Source: JAMXLO01 sp963850535
GTDB taxonomy: Bacteria; Pseudomonadota; Alphaproteobacteria; Acetobacterales; Acetobacteraceae
NCBI GenBank assembly: GCA_963850535.1
Contig: CAWKMC010000006.1
Span: 1-64,000, forward strand
DNA: 64,000 nucleotides
Direction of reading: 5' to 3'
The notes under the pieces are model-generated. The model was not told where the DNA came from and made no database searches. It worked only from the letters and a program-made list of their open reading frames with translations. Shown piece after piece: positions 53,547 to 62,719 of this stretch; position 1 is the first letter of the stretch; each line of letters opens with the position of its first letter. The position numbers were made by a program, and so were the translations under genes.

Positions 53547-56500
53547 ATGAAGCGCATCCGCCGCCACCTGCGTGACCGCGTCGCCGGCTTTGTGGAGGAC
53601 TGGTCGCTGCCGCGACAGCTTGCCGGTCAAAGCGTGATGGCGGAAGCCGCGTCCAGTCGAACATCGCGCACCCTGCGGCCGCGCGTGGAACAGGCGGACC
53701 GGGTGGGCACCTCGATTTGTCCCTTTTGCGCCGTAGGTTGCGCCCAACTGGTATATGCGAAGAACGGCAAGCCTATCCACATCGAGGGTGATCCTCGCAG
53801 TCCGGTGAACCAGGGAACCCTGTGCCCAAAGGGTGGCGGCACGCTCGGAATGCTGTTGTCCGAACAGCGGATCAACCACGTGCTTTATCGCGCACCCTAC
53901 GCCAGTACCTGGGAACGACGGCCGCTCGACTGGGCCATGGAGCGGGTGGCGCAGAACGTGAAACGAACTCGCGATGAGACTTTCGTCGAGCGTCTCCCGG
54001 ACGGGACCACGGTCAATCACACACTGGGCATCGGATCGCTCGGCGGCGCCACCCTCGATAACGAAGAAAACTACCTAATCAAGAAGCTGCTGGGCGGCGG
54101 CCTCGGTGTGGTGAACATCGAGAATCAGGCAAGGATCTGACACTCGTCATCGGTACCCAGTCTGGGGACGACATTCGGACGAGGCGCGGCGAGCATGGCC
54201 CTGTGGGACCTGGCGAACGCCGACTGCATTATAGTGATGGGCTCCAATATGGCGGAGAACCATCCGGTTGCTTTCCGCTTCGTCACAGAGGCGCAGCAGC
54301 GCGGCGCCATCGTGGTGCACGTCGATCCGCGGTTCACTCGCACCTCGGCCTTGGCCGACATTCATGCGCCGATCAGGTCCGGCACGGACATCGCGTTCCT
54401 GGGCGGGATCATTCGCTATATCCTGGCGAACGACCTCTGGTTCCGCGAATTCGCCCTCGCGTTCACCAATATCGCGACGATCATCGAGGACAGCTATCGC
54501 GACGCCGAGGACAATGGTGGCGTGTTCTCCGGCTTCGACGATAAGAATGCCAGCTACACACCGGACAGTTGGCAGTATAAGGATGAGGTCCTGCCGTCAC
54601 CATTGGCGGAGCATTTCGTGCGAGCGGCCGATTTCGTGGAGGGCGTGAGCAAGGCCCAGCAGCACCCGCCGCAGACCGATCCAACGCTGCAGCATCCGCG
54701 GTGTGTCTATCAGATCATGCGCCGCCACTTTGAGCGCTATACGCCAGAGATGGTGGAGCGTGTGACCGGCTGTCCGCAAAGTATTTTCCTGCGCGTGTGC
54801 GAGGCACTCACCAAGAATTCGGGGCGCGAGCGGACGAGCGCATTCTGCTATGCCGTGGGCTGGACGCATCATGCGCATGGCGTGCAGATCATCCGCGCCG
54901 CGTCGATCATCCAGGGCCTGTTGGGCAACATCGGGCGCCCCGGCGGAGGCGATCATGGCGCTGCGTGGTCATTGCAGCATCCAGGGCAGCACGGATATCC
55001 CGACGCTTTACAACATGCTGCCGACTTACCTGCCGCAGCCGAACGCTTACCTGCCGCACAAAACGCTGCGCGAGTTCCTGGCGGCGGAAACGGTGCCGAC
55101 AGGTTGGTGGAATAATCTGCCAGCCTACATGATCTCTCTGCTGAAGGCTTGGTATGGCGCACATGCGCAGCCGGAGAATGCTTTCGGCTACGACCATCTT
55201 CCCAAGCTGACCGGCGACCACTCGCAAATGCCGATGACCCTCGCGATGGTCGAGGGGGTCGTCAAGGGCCAGTTCGTGCTGGGACAGAACCCGGTGGTCG
55301 GCGCGGTAAATTCCGAACTGGTGCAGCGCGGCCTGGCAAAGCTCGACTGGCTGGTCGTGCGTGACTTTGCCATGACGGAGACTGCCAATTTCTGGCAGAA
55401 AGGCAGTCTGATCCAGAAGGGCGAACTGGCGCCCGGGGACATTCCAACCGAGGTGTTCTTCTTCCCGTCCGCGATGGGGCCGGAGAAGGAAGGCACGATG
55501 ACGAACACCTCGCGCCTGGTGCAATGGCATGACAGGGTATGCGATCCGCCGGGGGACAGCCGATCGGATCTTTGGTTCATCTATCATCTCGGCCGACGAT
55601 TGAAGCAGCTTTATGCAGAAAGCGCGGAGCCGCGCGACGCCGCGATCCAGGCGTTGACGTGGACGTATCCTGTCAGCGGCGAACATTGCGGAGCCTGATG
55701 CCGCAGCAGTCCTGCGCGAGATCAACGGCTACACGGTCGCCGATCGCGAGCAGGTCAAGAGCTACCAGGAACTTAAAGGACGACGGCAGCACGGCCTGCG
55801 GTGGTTGGATGTACGCGGGGATCTTCCCGGCGCAGCACGACAACCGCTCGCGGTCGCGCAGGCCGGATGGCCCCGGCGGACCCGGCAGCCATCAGGGCTG
55901 GGCCTTCGCATGGCCCGATAACCGCCGCACACTTTACAATCGCGCATCTGCTGACCTCGACGGAAAGCCCTGGTCAGAGCGCAAGCGGATGGTGTGGTGG
56001 GATGTCGCACAGAGGAAGTGGATCGGTACAGACACGCCGGACTTCGTGCCGACCAAACCGCCCGACATGCGACCTGACTGGAGTCACGCAGCCGCATGGG
56101 ATGGACGCTCTCGGCGGCGATGATCCGTTCATCATGGAAGCGGATGGCAAATGCCAGTTGTTCGTGCCGTCTGGCCTGAAAGATGGCCCGTTGCCGACGC
56201 ACTACGAGCCAGTCGAGAGCCCGGTGGCCAATCCGATGTATCGGCAGCAGATCAACCCGGCGGCGAAGCTCTGGCCGCGGCCGGGCAACGAGATTCATGC
56301 GCCAGCAGGATCCGCGCTACCCATACGTCCTGACAACATACCGGCTCACCGAGCTGCACTGCGGCGGCGTATCTACGCGTGTGATGCCCCACACCGCGGA
56401 GCTGCAGCCCGAGGCATTCGTGGAGATCTCAGTGGAGCTGGCGCAGGAGCTTGGGATTGCCAATCTGGATTGGACGGTGCTCAGCACGGCGCGCGGTGAC

Positions 56501-56819
56501 GGTGGAAGTGAAGGCACTGGTGACGCAGCGCCTCCGTCCGTTCCGTGGTCGACGGCAAGGTCGTGCACGAAGTCGGCATGCCGTGGGTGTTCGGCTGGGA
56601 AGGTTACGCGCAGCGGCGCGATCGCCAATGTTCTGCTCGCCATCCATGGCGACCCGAATACCAGCATCCATACGACGAAGGCACTGACCTGCTGCCGTGC
56701 GGAAGGGTCGGCTTAAGCCGGCGGAGGCCATAGCCGCATGGCTGACGACGGCAGGGCGCGAAGGCGTTGGCAGCAATCGACCGCTTGCTGGCAGACCGGC
56801 CGAACAAGATCGGTCATGA
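53547..56819 (+). pseudogene. fdhA: selenocysteine-containing formate dehydrogenase alpha subunit, reading frame broken by +1 indels
   Basis: Molybdopterin formate dehydrogenase catalytic subunit (formate to CO2 + 2e-). The N-terminal [4Fe-4S] site is CPFCAVGC with a fourth Cys in LCPKGG. TGA at 54138-54140 is in frame in VVNIENQARI-U-HSSSVPSLG, the site of active selenocysteine, and the same frame continues to about 54950. Beyond that about nine single +1 insertions (near 54951, 55678, 55776, 56085, 56302, 56495, 56543, 56608, 56695) chop it, but conserved text survives in each frame: RGHCSIQGSTDIPTLYN, WWNNLPAYM, LPTHYEPVESPV, PYVLTTYRLTE, HEVGMPWVFGW. No Tat signal, so probably cytoplasmic. 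The end is uncertain: TGA at 56743 overlapping the next ATG is an alternative. Start taken at ATG 53547. Confidence 0.85.
54138..54171 (+). promoter_or_regulatory. Sec codon (TGA) and SECIS-like hairpin in fdhA
   Basis: TGA at 54138-54140 is followed by CAC, the His that typically follows Sec in this family. Downstream, 54153-54158 can pair with 54164-54169 (GTACCC with GGGGAC, one mismatch) closing the loop AGTCT, and TCGTC (54144-54148) can pair with GACGA (54167-54171). A short hairpin with an AGTCT-type loop about 15-20 bases after the UGA resembles E. coli fdhF/fdnG SECIS elements as I recall them. This supports recoding by SelB rather than termination. Confidence 0.75.
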
Positions 56820-57084
56820 TTTCTCTGCCGCGATCCGCCGTCTCGCCACTTGGCGCGACACTCTGGCGCAACGCCTGCGGGAGTCGGCCGCAGAAAAAGA
56901 TCGTCGCGCGCTTGAAAAGGTCAATGCCGCGCTCAGCGTGATCCTGGGCGGGCAGTTTCCTCTGGGACAGGTGCCGTGGCCGGAAATCGAGCGGGTGAGG
57001 AATGACCTCAGCGGTTCGGCGGATACCGCGGCGGATCAGCCCCCGACGGCAGCCGGAAGTTCGTCCCACACAACACGATCGTAG
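56738..57084 (+). CDS. small helical protein downstream of fdhA, start uncertain
   Basis: About 110 codons. The clear part reads AAIDRLLADRPNKIGHDF then TWRDTLAQRLRESAAEKDRRALEKVN and ILGGQFPLGQVPWPEIERVRNDL, ending at 57084. It is mostly amphipathic helix and rich in charged residues; no domain recognised. The nearest upstream ATG (56738, MADDG) is in another frame, needing one missing base to join, so either the start is 56767 (MAAIDRLL) or an indel lies at about 56752. Its position suggests a fdhA-associated subunit or chaperone, which is speculation. Confidence 0.45.
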
Positions 57085-57219
57085 CCGAGCCCTGTAGCCA
57101 TCTGCTCGACCCATATTTTCACGTCGTTCGTGCGCTGAGCAGGAAGCTCAGGTGCTGCAGGCGATGCAGACCAGCATGCGCCACTGCATCATCGAACAGC
57201 ACAGGAGAAAGCTGATTGG

Positions 57220-57779
57220 CTAACCGACGATCCTAGATGCTGCATGGAACTGCCAGAGCAGCTTGCCGCTTTTCGCGTCCACTGCCTTGAACCATCCATC
57301 GAGTGTGCCGTAGAAGACGCAATCGCCTGCCGTCAGCTGAACGCCGCTCTCGATGGGCAGGGATTTATCCGCCTTCCACGCAGGCTTCCCGGCAACCACG
57401 TCCCAGGCCAGAAGCGCGCCACGTCTGTTGTTGTCGTGCGGCGCCTTGATCCGGAGATTAACGCCGATGTACGGCGTCCCAGGCATGAAACTAACCGCGC
57501 GCGCCTCTATATCCATGCAGAGGACTGTAGCGCCAGAGCACGGGTGTACCGCTGCGTATTAGGTCCAGCGCCACGACACTATGCAGGAACGACGTGACGA
57601 TGAACAATCAATCGTTCAAAGATCGGTGCGCCGCTGTGTCCGGCGGTCTGGCCAGTGGGCATTTGGCTGACGTTACTGACATCGATGTCGCCAGCTGCGC
57701 CGGGTCGACAGAGCTGAGCGAGGGTTGTCTCAGAAGCCAATAAGGCGGCGATGCACACCACGAACCAGCACGCCGTCAT
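57220..57779 (-). pseudogene. remnant of PQQ-dependent alcohol (methanol/ethanol-type) dehydrogenase
   Basis: Fragments of a quinoprotein dehydrogenase with most of its length gone. From 57779: a signal peptide (MTACWFVVCIAALLASETTLAQ is the leader region) then DVSNVSQMPTGQTAGHSGAPIF, which is the start of the propeller. Near 57560-57600, VALDL...PVLWRYSP in another frame. Then, in another frame, NNRRGALLAWDVVAGKP and VFYGTLDGWFKAVDAKSGKLLWQF, which belong to the C-terminal propeller blades, ending at a stop at 57220-57222. The whole middle with PQQ-contact residues and the catalytic Asp is missing. A full enzyme has about 570-600 residues. Real decay by deletion. Confidence 0.8.
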
Positions 57780-57874
57780 TGAACGATCAACCCGTAATAG
57801 CGCACGCGCGGCATGCGTGGAAGCGGGGCGGCACGGGTCGGCAAGACCGGCGCACGCCGATCCCTTATTGCCGG

Positions 57875-58144
57875 TCAGCACCGGACAAATTTGAAGAACC
57901 TGCTCACCCTTCCATTAGAGGTTTTGTCCTGATGAAGGAGAGCAAGCTCGCGATCGTCGAAAGTCTGGAAGAACTCCTCCCATGAAATCTTTTCCAGCTT
58001 ATCGTCAGGTTCGGCGAAATCGAAGCGGAGAATGCCTTTACCACTCCGATCCTCTGTGCCGCGCACTTTTGCGGGTTTACCCCCACGCTCCTCCGCCCAT
58101 CGGCGGATAGTGGCACGATCAGAGGTCGTAGTGGCTTCTGTCAT
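57875..58144 (-). CDS. conserved small protein of unknown function
   Basis: About 89-residue soluble protein: TEATTTSDRATIRRWAEERGG, KISWEEFFQTFDDRELALLHQDK and RFFKFV at the end. It resembles short ~90-residue hypothetical proteins often mislabelled as 'glucan branching enzyme'. The start at 58144 is the second of two Met choices (the other adds ten residues, at 58174). It stands alone between the dehydrogenase remnant and the glycan operon, with no partner. Confidence 0.7.
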   Translation of the reverse strand: MTEATTTSDRATIRRWAEERGGKPAKVRGTEDRSGKGILRFDFAEPDDKLEKISWEEFFQTFDDRELALLHQDKTSNGRVSRFFKFVRC

Positions 58145-58264
58145 CAGACCCTCGGTGGCTGTGACATCTGTCATGTGTGCCGCTGCGATCGCGTGCTGAA
58201 CTTGAAGCCAGCCAACGCCTCCCTGTTCGCGGAGTCACATCCAATTGAGATTGCTCCTGCCACA

Positions 58265-59390
58265 TCACGCGTAACCTTGCTCAATCAGATGCTCGCATGC
58301 CTGCGTACGCGATTGATCGATACAGGCATACAGGTGTTGTTCCAGTTCGCGCGCCCGGGCAAAGCTCGTGTGGCCCGCCAGCACAATGTTGCGCGCAGAC
58401 TCGCCCAGCCGCAGCCGCTGCGCATCATCCAGTCCGCGTAATGCACGAACCACATCACCGGCGCCAACGGCAATAATGATGGCATCGCCTTTGGGCAAGA
58501 GTGCGTCCAGCCCGGGCCAGCGATCGCTGATGATGGGGGTGCCACAGGCCGCCGCCTCAAACAGACGAACACTGGGCGACCATCCCGTGCGAGCCATGTC
58601 GGCACGCGTAACATTCAGCGTGAAACGCTGGCGGCAATAAAACGCGGCATGCTGCGCCGGCGGCAAGTGTTCGATTCGCTCCACGTTCGCCGGCCACGCG
58701 ATCGAACCGGGATATTGCGGACCAGCGACGATAAAGCGGCAGTCCGGCAAACGACGCGCCGGCTCAAGCAGCAACCGCTCCAGCGCCGCCTGCCGATCGG
58801 GCGCATAAGTGCCGAGATAGCCTAAGTCCCACGCGGGAGACATGATCCTGTGGCTGATAGAGCCGCGTATCCACGGCGCAATACAGGGCGCGTGGCCGGC
58901 GCACGTCGAAGTGCTCGCCCAGATATGCTAGCAGAGGCCCGCCGGTAAAGGACAGATAGAGATCGAACTCTGGCAGTTGGCGCATCGCGAGGTATGCGCA
59001 ACGGTCTTTTTCCAGCGCCGCCACGGTGACCGGTGTATCGATGTCGTAGAAACCACGAATACCGCGCGCAATCCCATTTACTCGATCGATTACTGCGATG
59101 CCATCAGGCACATACGAGCCGACGATGACGGCATCCGCGGCCGCGATCCGTTCGCCAAAGCGCACCGGCAAATCTGCAACGTCATGGTAGAGTTCCAAGT
59201 CGCAGAAGCCGGGCCGCGGCAGGTCACGCGCAGCGGCGTACCAAGGAACGTCCCGCTCCAGAAACAGCAGGCGATGGCCGCGTTCCGCCAGACCGCGCAG
59301 CAGCGCGCGATAGGTTGTGGCGTGGCCATTGCCCCAGGACGATGAGAGGGAAAGCCCGAGAAACACCAGGTCGAGCGACCGCTGTCTCAT
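58265..59390 (-). pseudogene. CgeB-type glycosyltransferase 1, one frameshift
   Basis: About 375 codons of a glycosyltransferase. The N-terminus LVFLGLSLSSSWGNGHATTYRALL and FYDIDTPVTVAALE read from 59390. After about residue 185 (CAVDTRLYQPQD) the frame changes, and SPAWDLGYLGTYAPDRQ...FEAAACGTPIISDRWPGLD, the C-terminal acceptor/donor motif, reads one frame over to 58265. Length is 3n+1, in keeping with a single extra base near 58840. Last gene of the minus-strand operon; its start overlaps the preceding gene stop by ATGA. Donor sugar unknown. PF13524 (CgeB-like) is the family. Confidence 0.82.
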
Positions 59391-60482
59391 GCCGCCAACG
59401 CCTCGCGTCGGCGTGCCAGCGCGAGCTGCAACCGCGCATGCAAGGCAGCCGCGCGACGGTCATAGGTGTGCTCCGCCAGGATGCGCTGCCGCCCCGCCCG
59501 TCCTATCGCTGCCGCCTGCTCTGCCGTCAGCGTCTGCGTGATATCGACAACGTCCCTGCCATCACGCGCTACCAGCACTTCGCTGCCCGGAGTCAGGAAC
59601 AGCTCGATGCCATCCCACGCGTCGGTGATGAGACAGCCACCTGCGCCCGCCACTTCGAACAGCCGCGTCGGCGGCGAGAAGCCCGTTGCAGCCATGCTGG
59701 CGCGGTTGATGTTGAGGATCGCGCGCGGCGTGACATTGAAAGCGTTATGCGCGTCGGTGCCGACATGGCCGAGTCTGACGACATTGGGCGGGCAGTGCCG
59801 GTCGTGCCAACCGGCGCCGCCCAGCAGAAAGCGCTGCGACGGCAGATGTTCCGCCGGTCGCAGCAGGAACTCCTCGACGCGCGCTTCGCGGTCCGGCAGC
59901 CGGTTACCCAGAAACGCCAGATCGGCAGCGTAGCGGTCATGCGGCGCAACCGGATGGTGCGTCGCCGGATCCAGCGCATTGTAGATCGGCACGCAATCGG
60001 CCGCGCCCAATGCGCGATAGGCCGCGATGACTGGATCACCGCCGCCATAGGTCAGCACCAGATCCAGCTTCGGGAGGGTGGAACGCAGCGGATGCGCTGC
60101 ATCGTCGCGGATCTCGGCAAGCGTCGCCGGCGCATCGACGTCCCACCAGATACGTAGCGCATCGTCTCGCGCCGCTGCCATGGTCGCGGCCAGCAGCCAA
60201 TCGATCGGCGAAACCGACACCGCTCGCTTTGACCACCACGTCGGCGTGCGCGGCCTGAGCGACCGCGGCACGAAGGCCGGCATCGGTAGCTGGATACACG
60301 ACTACTTGGCACCAATCCGGTGGCGCAATGTCGCGATACCGCTGGCGGTCGAGGATGTCGGGCTCGTAGAAGCTGATCTCATGACCAAGCACGGCCAGCG
60401 CCTTCAGCAGGCCACGATAATAAGTCGCCGCACCATTCCAGTATGATGAAAGCAGGCTCGATCCGTAGAACGCGATCTTCAT
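59387..60482 (-). pseudogene. CgeB-type glycosyltransferase 2, one frameshift
   Basis: About 365 codons. The start MKIAFYGSSLLSSYWNGAATYYRGLL reads from 60482 to about 60215 (ADVVVKASGVG). The remainder (SPIDWLLAATMAA, IWWDVDAPATLAE, LDLVLTYGGGDPVI, VAGAGGCLITDAWDG) reads one frame over. An extra base in the AAA run 60211-60213 explains it; length is 3n+1. Overlaps both neighbours by ATGA (60479-60482 and 59387-59390), a tightly coupled operon. Related to the other two CgeB-like genes by N-terminal and C-terminal motifs. Confidence 0.82.
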
Positions 60483-61605
60483 ACCGAGGCGGCCTCCGGA
60501 GTGGGTTGCGCGCCATTCGAACGAAGCGCCGCAACGATGCTCAGCAGTTCGTCCACGCGATGCGCGCAGGTGTGGCGGCTGTGAACGGTCTGCAGCCCAC
60601 TTGCTGCCAGGGTGTCCGCAAGTTGCTTGTCATGCTGCAATCGGTGGAGCTGCGCGGCCATCTGTTCTCCGTTCCCCGCGCGCAGAAAATCATCTGCACG
60701 AAACAGCCGTTCCTCGTCGTGCCATGGCGCGGAAACAAGCGGTATGCCGCACGCCAGTGCTTCGAATACGCGGATGGTGGGAATGCCCGGCAGGGCCGTC
60801 ACATAGGGCCGACGCGGCACGTGAATCGTCATGCGATGCGATGCGAACAGCGCTGGCACGTCGACATTGGCAATCCATCCGCCATAGTGCAGTGACGTGC
60901 TCCGCAGTGCTGCTAGTGCCGATTCTGGATAACGTACGCCGCGCACCGTGCCGCTCAATCGCAGACGTCGCGCCGGCCCGATCAGGAATTCGGATCAGCT
61001 CCTGTTCGCGCTCCCCGTCACCCCAGTTGCCGATCCACACCAGGTCCGCCGTCTTGGCGTGCGGCAGACCATCGGGCGGAACAGCCGCGTGTCGGCTGCC
61101 TCGTGCCAGGTGAACACCTGGCGTCCCCAACCAAGCCGCAGATAGCGCTGCCGCAGCACCTCGCCGAACGCCAGCACCGCGTCGTAGTCCTGCAGCGCCA
61201 GATCTGCTATCGCGGCGGCATCAGAGACGGCGCGATGATGCGTATCGTGGAACAGCAGGGCGAAGTGGCCGCCGCTTCGCCGGCATGCGTCCCAGCCGCG
61301 CCACCAGGGCCGGGTCCGTCCATTCATGCACCAGCACAACATCGGCATCGTCGATGGCTGCCTCGTGGTCGAATCCCGGCTCCGTAAGTCGCCACCCTCA
61401 ACTCGGGGAAACATCGATGGAATCGCGTCAGAGCCTCCGCTCCCTGGCTTGCCAGCAAGTTACTGCGGCTCCAGCCATTTTCAGGCTCCAGCGCCAGCGT
61501 GTCGTGCCCGCGCGCCTGTAGCTCACGCAGCACCCCGCGCAGGAAATGCGCGTTGCCATGGTTCCAGTCCGAGACCAGCGAGTGGGTGTAAAGAACGAAA
61601 CGCAT
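60479..61605 (-). pseudogene. CgeB-type glycosyltransferase 3, four frame changes
   Basis: About 375 codons reading from 61605 (MRFVLYTHSLVSDWNHGNAH). Continuation: HEAAIDDADVVLVHEW near 61345-61370 (one frame over); GGHFALLFHDTHHRAVSD (next frame); DGLPHAKTADLVWIGNW (another); LIGPARRLRLSGTVRGVRYP, HYGGWIANVDVPALF, FEALACGIPLVSAPWHDEERLF to 60479 (last). Three inserted bases and one missing base give the observed 3n+2 length. Motifs are conserved throughout. Same family as its two downstream neighbours. Five bases upstream lies the end of the GT-4 gene. Confidence 0.8.
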
Positions 61606-61610
61606 TCGCC

Positions 61611-62719
61611 TCAAGCCGCTAGCACTTCGGCGGCGAGCGCCGATGCGTAAACCTGCTGCACCTGCTCGGCCTGCCGGGCGAGGGTAAAGTCGCGCGCTCT
61701 CATCGCCGAGCGATTGGCCAAGCATCTGCCGCTCCGCCGGAAATTCCGTCAGCCGGTTGATCGCGGCGGCGAACCCCGCCACGTCGCGAGGCGAGACGAA
61801 CAGAGCCGCGCCAGACCACAGCTCGCGAAAGGTCGGAATGTCGGCTAGCACCAGCGCGCAGCCACGCGCCGCCGCCTCCAGCACTGCGAGCCCAAAGGGC
61901 TCGTACAAGGCGGGTGAGAAGAAGATCGCTGCCCGGCTCATCTGTGCGCGCAGTCGCCTGTTGTGTCAGTGACCCAAGCGCCTGTGCATGCTGCAGCGCA
62001 ACAGTTGATATGTTCGGGCGGCTCAGCGCTCCGGCGAGGCGCAACGGCCAACGCACCAACCCCGCGACAGCATCCACCGTAGCGACATTCTTGCCCTCGT
62101 CCCACCAACGTCCGGCGGCAAACACGAACGGTTCTTTCGCCGCACCGGCGGTCTGTGGCAATGAGGTTGCATTTGCAACGACACGCATATGATCCAGCGC
62201 ACCGTATGCGGCTGTGACCGCCTTGCCATGGCTGGCCGTCGGCACCATGACCACGCGTGCACGCCGCATTCCCCGTGCAGTCAACTCCTGCTGCCATCGC
62301 CAGTCATGCGGCAAGTCGCTGCCCTTTACCGCACTCCACCATGTCGCGAGACACGAATGCGACGTGACCACCACTGGCATGCTTTCGGGAAGACCTGCAG
62401 CCTGTGACGGAATGTTCAAATGCAGGAGATCGGCACCCCAGTCCTGCGCCATCGCAACCAGTGCGCCCGCCACATCACTCACAGCCGCAGCATCTGCTGC
62501 CATCCAGTCGAGCGGCAATCCCGTCCAGACCAGCGATACGTTCCGCAACGAGCGGCACTCTGCCTCCTGCGCTGCATCGGGTCTTGGTCCACAGATGGCC
62601 AGCCTGCACGCTATTCCCGCAGCGCCCAGTTCGCCGGCCAGATCAACACCGTAGCGCCAAACACCGCCTACCGCGTCAATCGTAATCAGCACGCGCTGTG
62701 GTCGCTTCACAGCGTGCAT
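61611..62719 (-). pseudogene. GT4-family glycosyltransferase, two frameshifts
   Basis: About 369 codons of a GT-B glycosyltransferase of the GT4 type. The N-terminal Rossmann half from 62719 is VLITIDAVGGVWRYGVDLAGEL, VVVTSHSCLATWWSA, and FAAGRWWDEGKN begins the second half. The donor-binding motif is FFSPALYEPFGLAVLEAAARG, in a frame shifted once near 61955, and the tail ARDFTLARQAEQVQQVYASAL needs another shift near 61700, ending at the TGA 61611-61613. Two +1 bases match the 3n+2 length. It overlaps the radical-SAM gene stop by 13 bases. Confidence 0.82.

Noticed and set aside
54138..54140. TGA as a nonsense mutation splitting formate dehydrogenase
   Set aside because: It sits at the known Sec position, is followed by His and a hairpin, and conserved sequence continues in the same frame.
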